Below, piece after piece: positions 31,700 to 36,385 of a stretch of DNA of 36,385 bases. The DNA comes from JAAYJM01 sp964499465 (lineage in GTDB: Bacteria > Bacteroidota > Ignavibacteria > Kapaibacteriales > UBA2268). Every line of letters starts with the position of its first letter. Within the stretch, counting starts at the first letter, position 1. The translations under genes and the position numbers were made by a program. The DNA is taken from positions 1-36,385 of the forward strand of contig CAZCLJ010000009.1 in assembly GCA_964499465.1 (NCBI GenBank). The letters run 5' to 3'. The notes below the pieces were generated by a model. That model searched no databases and was not told the DNA's origin. It saw nothing but the letters and a program-made list of their open reading frames with translations.

Positions 31700-33541
31700 T
31701 TATTCTGTTATTCCATTATCAACTCTTAAATTTTCTATTTCGTCAATATTAAGATTCATATCTTCAAGCAGTTTTTTTATTTTGTTGTATTTATCGTTAG
31801 TTAATAAAAATTTCAGCATTTCATTGAAAGAATTTTCATCTTTTTTTATGTCAAATTCATTTTCCAAATAAAGATTAATATATTTAAAAACTTTTTGTAT
31901 TATTTCAATTTTTTGATTTTCATAAAGTTCTTTAATATAATTACTTATATTAACTTCTTCTTTGAATTTTTCGTTACAATATTTAGTAAATACTATTTTA
32001 AATAAAGAGAGGAGATGAAATAAACCTCTTGATATAAAATTCTCAAAATTAAACAGTTGATTTTTATAATACTCAGATTTGAGAATTTCATATAAATAAA
32101 ATGCAGAAATGAAATCAATAAATTTTGCCTCGTTATTAAACAATCTTTCATATAAACCATCTTTATTTTCTTTGTATGATAAAAAAAGTAAATCCTTTTG
32201 GCTTGTTTTAAATTGATTTATGTTTTTTAATAAGTGTACTGGTTCTTCCAAATAATACGCAAGGTAGCAATTAGCAAAAATAGAATTAGGAACTATTTTA
32301 ACACCATCAGGCACACTTCTAAATTCACCTCTTCTTTTTTCATACCAGAAATTTGTATTGAAAGATTCATTTTGCAATTTTATCTGAATGTCATCATTTG
32401 CCTTAAAATCTCTATCTGTAATTGGATTTTGAGAATTTGTGTATCTTGTTACGTTTAAATCGAAATCTCGCCCACCTGATTTGATAAGCCGTAAAGTAAC
32501 AAGTGCTTCTTTATCCATAATTTCTCGTTTTGTTGAATTAGCTTCCTTATATGCTTTATAAATTGAATATACTGTTTGGGCGCCATTAATAATTTGCAAG
32601 CCGGTAACTTCGATTTCTTCCGCTTCAGCTCTAATTTCATCAGGTAGAATATAAGTAATTGCCGTTATTCCGTTATTGTAATACCAAAAATAAGCTGGAT
32701 TATCAATAGCTGTTTGCTCAATTTCTTTGTTGAAATTTGATTTGATTAAAGGATTTCTAACATTTTTAAAGAATAACGAAAAAGCATATTTTTCAAAAAG
32801 TTCGAAGATGATTTTTGGTTTAATCAGACAGAGATATGCTTCAAATGGTTTTTCTATTCTAATAATATTTTCAGATTGACGGTTTAATCTTTCTATTTTT
32901 AAAGTAATTTTTTCTTCTTCAGGATTATAATGAGTATCAAGTGGATTTTGTGGGTCAATACCCTTATAATTCTTTTCAATATAATTAATTTTTAATTTAT
33001 TTATATCGTAGAATTCAAATTCAGTTTTTTTATTGTTTTCAATAAAATTTTTTACATTGTCATTGACGCTTGAATTTTTATTACACAAAGTAAGATAAAT
33101 AAATTTAACGGCTCCATTTTGTTTTAAATGCTCTTTTAATTCGTCATATTTTAACTTAACTTTGTCATTGATTTTTTCTTTGTAACCTCTGATAAAAGTA
33201 TCAAAATCGTTTAATGCCTGAAGAACTTCCTTCTTTTCAATTTCTTTGTTGCAGTTTTCTAACTTATTCCATTTAGATTGAATAATGTAAAAAACTTTTT
33301 TATTTTGATTATCAACTTGAGAGAAAATTATATCGCAGGAACTGTCGTCATTACCATCAGTAATATAATTAAGGTAATCTTCAGTTTTGCCATAAAACTC
33401 AAGGAACCAAATAAGAAAAGAGTATGCTTTTTGATTGCTACTTGATTTTGAATGTTTTTGGATGAAAGTATCATTTTTATATTTATCCAAAATTAAATCA
33501 AGTTCAGCATCAATAATATTATAAAAGTCTTCAGTTAACAT
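31700..33541 (-). CDS. AIPR family protein (putative abortive-infection phage resistance)
   Basis: A 613-residue protein. The N-terminal region has a nuclease-like motif: Asp70 (SSCDIIFSQ) followed by YIIQSKW with Gln88 and Lys90, i.e. a PD-(D/E/Q)xK arrangement. The central part has AIPR hallmarks: YYNNGITAITY, then LQIINGAQTVYSIYKA, then LRLIKSGGRDFDLNVTRYTN and SQNPITDRDFKAND. AIPR proteins are predicted anti-phage abortive-infection factors; the mechanism is not well defined. Soluble, and high in Lys, Asn and Ile. No restriction-modification, toxin-antitoxin or integrase gene lies beside it, so it appears to be a stand-alone gene. A repeat lies on each side, and the 3' end of tRNA-Arg faces its 5' side 242 bases away. 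Confidence 0.87.
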   Translation of the reverse strand: MLTEDFYNIIDAELDLILDKYKNDTFIQKHSKSSSNQKAYSFLIWFLEFYGKTEDYLNYITDGNDDSSCDIIFSQVDNQNKKVFYIIQSKWNKLENCNKEIEKKEVLQALNDFDTFIRGYKEKINDKVKLKYDELKEHLKQNGAVKFIYLTLCNKNSSVNDNVKNFIENNKKTEFEFYDINKLKINYIEKNYKGIDPQNPLDTHYNPEEEKITLKIERLNRQSENIIRIEKPFEAYLCLIKPKIIFELFEKYAFSLFFKNVRNPLIKSNFNKEIEQTAIDNPAYFWYYNNGITAITYILPDEIRAEAEEIEVTGLQIINGAQTVYSIYKAYKEANSTKREIMDKEALVTLRLIKSGGRDFDLNVTRYTNSQNPITDRDFKANDDIQIKLQNESFNTNFWYEKRRGEFRSVPDGVKIVPNSIFANCYLAYYLEEPVHLLKNINQFKTSQKDLLFLSYKENKDGLYERLFNNEAKFIDFISAFYLYEILKSEYYKNQLFNFENFISRGLFHLLSLFKIVFTKYCNEKFKEEVNISNYIKELYENQKIEIIQKVFKYINLYLENEFDIKKDENSFNEMLKFLLTNDKYNKIKKLLEDMNLNIDEIENLRVDNGITE

Positions 33542-33642
33542 AATTTATTATCAATATTGAAAATTACTCAACATTAAAAAACAAAAATAAGAAAAAATCT
33601 GCATTTATTTAAAAACAATAAATTAAGTGGAGTTATAAAAAT

Positions 33643-33723
33643 TGTCATTAGGATCGCAGCGAAGAATCTCACAACTATTTGTTATCACTAATCTTGAGAT
33701 TCTTCACTTCGTTCAGAATGACA
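33643..33723. repeat. 81-bp palindromic core standing alone
   Basis: Runs from TGTCATTAGG to CAGAATGACA with the GAAGAATCTCA/TGAGATTCTTC stem and no type-A or type-B arms. The left arm has drifted (AGGATCGCAG instead of CTGAACGAAG). It is immediately upstream of the AIPR gene, 101 bases from its start. An ORF running through it and the tRNA is not a gene. Confidence 0.85.
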
Positions 33724-33782
33724 AGGCAAGTTGAATTTTTAGAACTACCCTTAAATAAATTGAAAGAAAAGCAAGTTTTAGT

Positions 33783-33859
33783 TGGTACGCCAGACAGGAT
33801 TCGAACCTGTGGCCCTCAGCTTAGAAGGCTGATGCTCTATCCAACTGAGCTACTGGCGC
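33783..33859 (-). tRNA. tRNA-Arg (anticodon TCT)
   Basis: Read on the minus strand, the 77 bases fold as a standard cloverleaf. Acceptor GCGCCAG pairs with CTGGCGT (one G-U end pair), D-arm GCTC/GAGC, anticodon stem TCAGC/GCTGA with loop CTTCTAA (anticodon TCT, reads AGA), a 5-base variable loop, and T-arm ACAGG TTCGAAT CCTGT. Discriminator A and an encoded CCA follow. Confidence 0.96.
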
Positions 33860-33934
33860 AATTAGAATTACAAAATTACGAATTTTTTTTAAATTTACAA
33901 AAAAAAATAGTTTTTTTATTAAATAAATTATTTG

Positions 33935-33942
33935 TAATTTTG
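33935..33942 (+). promoter_or_regulatory. Possible -7 promoter element TAnnTTTG for the SRP RNA
   Basis: TAATTTTG fits the Bacteroidota sigma factor -7 consensus TAnnTTTG and lies about 30 bases before the SRP RNA. No clear -33 TTG is seen, and chance matches are likely in AT-rich DNA. Confidence 0.3.
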
Positions 33943-33969
33943 TATTAGGAAGAATTGAAAAATTGAAGA

Positions 33970-34070
33970 AGAGCCAAGTCCCGTGCAGCTAAGGCAAGCC
34001 CAACCCCGCCAGATCCGGAAGGAAGCAACGGTCAGTTTGAACTTAGGGTGCCACGGCAAACTTGGCTTTT
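33970..34070 (+). ncRNA. ffs: Small signal recognition particle RNA (4.5S type)
   Basis: The conserved apical motif CCGGAAGGAAGCA (34015-34027), i.e. the GGAA loop with the asymmetric internal loop that binds Ffh, is clear. Outer strands AGCCAAGT (33972-33979) and ACTTGGCT (34060-34067) pair, closing a hairpin of about 96 bases, followed by TTTCTT as terminator. It is the RNA scaffold of the SRP that targets membrane proteins. Ends are estimates. It lies between tRNA-Arg (opposite strand) and the RNase G/E gene. Confidence 0.94.
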
Positions 34071-34098
34071 CTTAATTTAAACTGATATTTTCAAAAGG

Positions 34099-35742
34099 AT
34101 GAAAAAACAAATTATTATTAATTCTACTCTTGATGAGGTTAGAATTGCAATTACAGAAGACGAACAATTAGCAGAACTCTTCATTGATATGCCAGATAAA
34201 CACCGTTCCATCGGTAATATTTATCTCGGGCGAGTCAATAATATCGTTCAATCGCTAAATGCTGCCTTTATCAATATCGGACTCAAGCAAGATGCTTTCC
34301 TGCATTTCTCCGATATTGATGAGTCCTTAGAAAATGTTATTACTGAAGAAGACGAAGACATTTTCGATTTAAGTCCCACCGACAGCAAGCCAGAACCTTC
34401 AAAAGTGGACAAAAAATTGAACAAAGAAACTGCAGTCGCTCTTCGCAAGGTAAAACAAGCTAATTCATTACAAACAGACAACCTTGCTTCTTTTAGCACT
34501 AAAAAGCATCGTGATATAAAAATCAATATTGAACAAAAGCAAGACATTATCGTTCAGGTTACCCGCGAATCCTTCGGAACGAAAGGTGCTAAAGTAACAA
34601 CGAAAATTGGTATTCCTGGTCGTTACCTCGTTTTACTTCCATTCGATAAACTGCTTGGAGTATCAAAAAAAATCCAATCCTACCAGGAACGCAAAAGAAT
34701 TCGTGCTATAGCAAAGCCGGTTATCAATAGTGAATACGGCTGCATTATACGAACTGCTTCCAAAGGTATGGATGAAAATGAAATCAGACGCGATTGGAAT
34801 CAGTTAGTTGCTATTTGGAAAGAAATCGAAAAAAAAGTAAAGAAACTTAATGCTCCTGCTATGCTTTATCAGGATATGCATATTGCAACAGGCACTATCC
34901 GTGATTTGCTTTCTGATGATGTTACAAAAGTTGTTATTGATTCAAAAAAGATTTATAAAGACCTGTATAGTTACGTAAAAAGTTTTTCTCCGCAAGATGC
35001 AGAAAAAATCGAATATTATTCAGATAAAAAGCCAATTTTTGAAACTTACGGTGTTGAAAAAGAATTAGAAAATACTTATAAAAGAAAAATAAATCTCCCG
35101 AGTGGCGGTTCAATCGTCGTTGACCAAACTGAAGCAATGTTCGTAATAGACGTGAACTCCGGACGCTCGGTTTCTGAATCGCAACAGGAAAAAACATCCT
35201 TTAAAACAAACCTTGAAGCAGCTAAGGAAATTGCCCGTCAAATTCGATTACGTGATTTAGGTGGTATGATTATAGTCGATTTTATTGATATGGTTATCCC
35301 AGAAAATCAGAAAAAACTCTTTATGTATCTTAAAAAAGAGATGAGAAGGGATAGGGCAAGAACCACAATCTATCCGCTTACAAAACTCGGACTTATGCAG
35401 CTAACACGCCAGCGTATTAATCAAAATATTTCCGAAAAGCTCAGTCAGAAATGTCCGATGTGCAATGGAACCGGCAGAATTCCTTCTAAAGCAGTTCTTA
35501 TGAATACTATTGAAAGATGGCTCAAGAAATTTAGGGTTAAATCCAAAGAGTTCAAATTAATTCTTGAAGTCCATCCACACGTTGCATCTTATTTTACTGA
35601 AGGAGCTTTATCCAAAATTACCCGGTTAATGCTCAAATACTTTACAAAAATAAAAATTCAGCAAAACGACAGAATGAATATCAATCAATTCCGCTTCTAC
35701 TCAGTTAAGCAGGATAAAGATATTACAAATGAATACCTTTAA
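34099..35742 (+). CDS. rng: Ribonuclease G/E family endoribonuclease
   Basis: A 547-residue protein, a little longer than RNase G (about 490). The S1 domain (IGNIYLGRVNNIVQSLNAAF ... DAFLHFSDI, about residues 38-75) is split from its last strands by a charged insert of some 75 residues before QVTRESFGTKGAKVT. The 5' sensor/RNase H part follows. The catalytic aspartates are Asp351 (FVIDVNSGR) and Asp394 (IIVDFIDM), with a 43-residue spacing like E. coli RNase E Asp303/Asp346. The zinc-link CPMCNGTG has Cys452 and Cys455. The C-terminal degradosome scaffold of RNase E is absent, so RNase G is the closer label. Role: 5'-end-dependent RNA processing and decay. It starts 29 bases after the SRP RNA. 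Confidence 0.95.
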   Translation: MKKQIIINSTLDEVRIAITEDEQLAELFIDMPDKHRSIGNIYLGRVNNIVQSLNAAFINIGLKQDAFLHFSDIDESLENVITEEDEDIFDLSPTDSKPEPSKVDKKLNKETAVALRKVKQANSLQTDNLASFSTKKHRDIKINIEQKQDIIVQVTRESFGTKGAKVTTKIGIPGRYLVLLPFDKLLGVSKKIQSYQERKRIRAIAKPVINSEYGCIIRTASKGMDENEIRRDWNQLVAIWKEIEKKVKKLNAPAMLYQDMHIATGTIRDLLSDDVTKVVIDSKKIYKDLYSYVKSFSPQDAEKIEYYSDKKPIFETYGVEKELENTYKRKINLPSGGSIVVDQTEAMFVIDVNSGRSVSESQQEKTSFKTNLEAAKEIARQIRLRDLGGMIIVDFIDMVIPENQKKLFMYLKKEMRRDRARTTIYPLTKLGLMQLTRQRINQNISEKLSQKCPMCNGTGRIPSKAVLMNTIERWLKKFRVKSKEFKLILEVHPHVASYFTEGALSKITRLMLKYFTKIKIQQNDRMNINQFRFYSVKQDKDITNEYL

Positions 35743-35745
35743 TAG

Positions 35746-35801
35746 TGATTAGTGATTAGTGATTAGTGATTAGTGATTAGTGATTAGTGATTAATGATTA
35801 G
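35746..35801. repeat. Heptanucleotide tandem array (TGATTAG) x 8
   Basis: Eight 7-base units, one with a mismatch (TGATTAA), starting 4 bases after the rng stop codon. Same period as the TTGATAA array at 7028. Probably a slippage-prone locus. Confidence 0.9.
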
Positions 35802-35816
35802 TGATTGATTTAACTT

Positions 35817-36044
35817 CATAACCCCTGAATTCATATTTAAAATAAAGGAGTTAAGAAATTTTCCTCGTAAACAATAATTCCGCAGTTAATCTCCATAATA
35901 AATTATGGAGTTACTCTAAATATTAGAATAACTCCATAATTTGTTTAGGAGTTATATGTTTGCAATTTTTTGAAATTACATTATTTTTAATATCAGAACT
36001 ATATTAATTGCGAAATACCAAACTACGAGGCATAAGGAGTTCTG
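35817..36044. repeat. Nested element, type-B arms with triple-hairpin core, copy 3
   Basis: ATAACCCCTGAATTC, ATTTAAAATAAAGGAG, TCCTCGTAAACAATAATTCC, the three hairpins (35891-35953; the third stem is degenerate), TTATATGTTTGCA, ATTGCGAAATACCAAACTAC, GAGGCATAAGGAGTTCTG. The rest of 35743-36385 is other repeats; no gene. Confidence 0.85.
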
Positions 36045-36054
36045 AAGTTACAAA

Positions 36055-36237
36055 TCCTCCTTCCCAAGTTGCACTTGGGAATGGTATTTTCACAAAAGTT
36101 TTACTTTTCTTCTTTTATATCATCAATCAACAAGCATAAAAGGATTTCGCTTGCTATTCCAATATTAGAATAATTTGAAAGTAAAACTTTAAAGAAAGCT
36201 TCCTTCCCAAGTGCAACTTGGGAAGGAGAAACCAAGA
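36055..36237. repeat. MITE-like element with hairpin-bearing inverted ends, copy 2 (inverted)
   Basis: Its reverse complement aligns along its whole length with 19198-19392: the CTTCCCAAG hairpins at each end, GCTTTCTTTAAAGTTTTAC, an AATATTGGAA centre and AAAACTTTTGTGAAAATACC. It continues into CATACTATAA and a TATGACTT motif, paralleling the TATGACTT flank of copy 1. Confidence 0.85.
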
Positions 36238-36327
36238 ATTTAATAAAGTCATACTATAAACTTGTTGAGCGTATGACTTGTATAAGTATTATCTATACAT
36301 ATAGTTACGTGCTAAAAAAGCCAAAGT

Positions 36328-36385
36328 TGTTCATTGGTAACGAAGTGAAGAATCTCAAACTCTGTGGTTAAAATGACTTGTGAGA
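36328..36385. repeat. 81-bp palindromic core cut by the window end
   Basis: TTGTTCATTGGTAACGAAG followed by TGAAGAATCTCAAACTCTGT and TGACTTGTGAGA: the left two-thirds of a core copy. Whatever arms it has lie outside the window. Confidence 0.75.

Noticed and set aside
31700..33859. Genomic island integrated at the tRNA-Arg 3' end
   Set aside because: The orientation would fit, but there is no integrase and I found no repeat of the tRNA 3' end near the AIPR or epimerase genes.
33679..33948. 89-residue open frame
   Set aside because: It covers the 81-bp core and the antisense strand of tRNA-Arg.

Overview
The window is an AT-rich bacterial chromosome segment. It most likely comes from the Bacteroidota/Chlorobiota assemblage (Ignavibacteria- or Kapabacteria-like), which is an inference. 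The support is two very large exported proteins and a BNR/YCF48-type exported protein ending in type IX secretion (T9SS) type-A sorting domains, a GWxTD-family protein, a DUF4397-like lipoprotein, low GC, and a possible TAnnTTTG promoter element. No ribosomal RNA, phage, plasmid, transposase or CRISPR genes were seen.

Layout. 343-2034 is an unrecognised Rossmann-fold protein. 2159-12059 holds two tandem paralogous giant secreted proteins of about 1600 residues each. 12137-13998 is a MoxR ATPase/DUF58 operon closed by a strong terminator. 14454-18914 (minus) carries ruvX, a GWxTD protein and a YCF48/BNR-repeat T9SS protein. 19559-24415 (plus) carries a TraB/GumN protein, an SDR oxidoreductase and a 1056-residue PEP/pyruvate-binding protein fused to a nucleotidyltransferase. 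25047-26252 is a divergent lipoprotein/thioesterase pair. 27231-30459 (minus) is an operon of recO, a CNNM/CorC-type CBS protein and an EamA permease. 30898-33541 (minus) holds an RmlC-like epimerase and an AIPR-family (abortive infection) protein. Then come tRNA-Arg(TCT), the small SRP RNA and an RNase G/E gene.

The most unusual content is intergenic. Almost every gap over 300 bp is filled with palindromic elements that combine like modules. An 81-bp core (TGTCATTCTGAACGAAG...), a 53-bp core (TGTCATTTCC...ATGACA) and a triple-hairpin core are found inside two kinds of outer arms: type A with TACCAAGTTGC ends, and type B with CAGAACTCCTGA ends. Elements lie within elements, often a few bases past stop codons. 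One type-A element is inserted in frame inside the EamA permease gene. A separate 190-bp MITE-like element with hairpin-bearing inverted ends occurs twice, in opposite orientations. Heptanucleotide tandem arrays add another layer. No transposase that could mobilise any of these is encoded here.

Functionally the window mixes housekeeping genes (ruvX, recO, rng, SRP RNA, tRNA) with envelope and secretion genes (T9SS cargo, lipoprotein, CNNM protein) and one likely defence gene (AIPR). I see no multi-gene pathway. The strongest candidates for something undescribed are the modular palindrome system and the PEP-binding/nucleotidyltransferase fusion.
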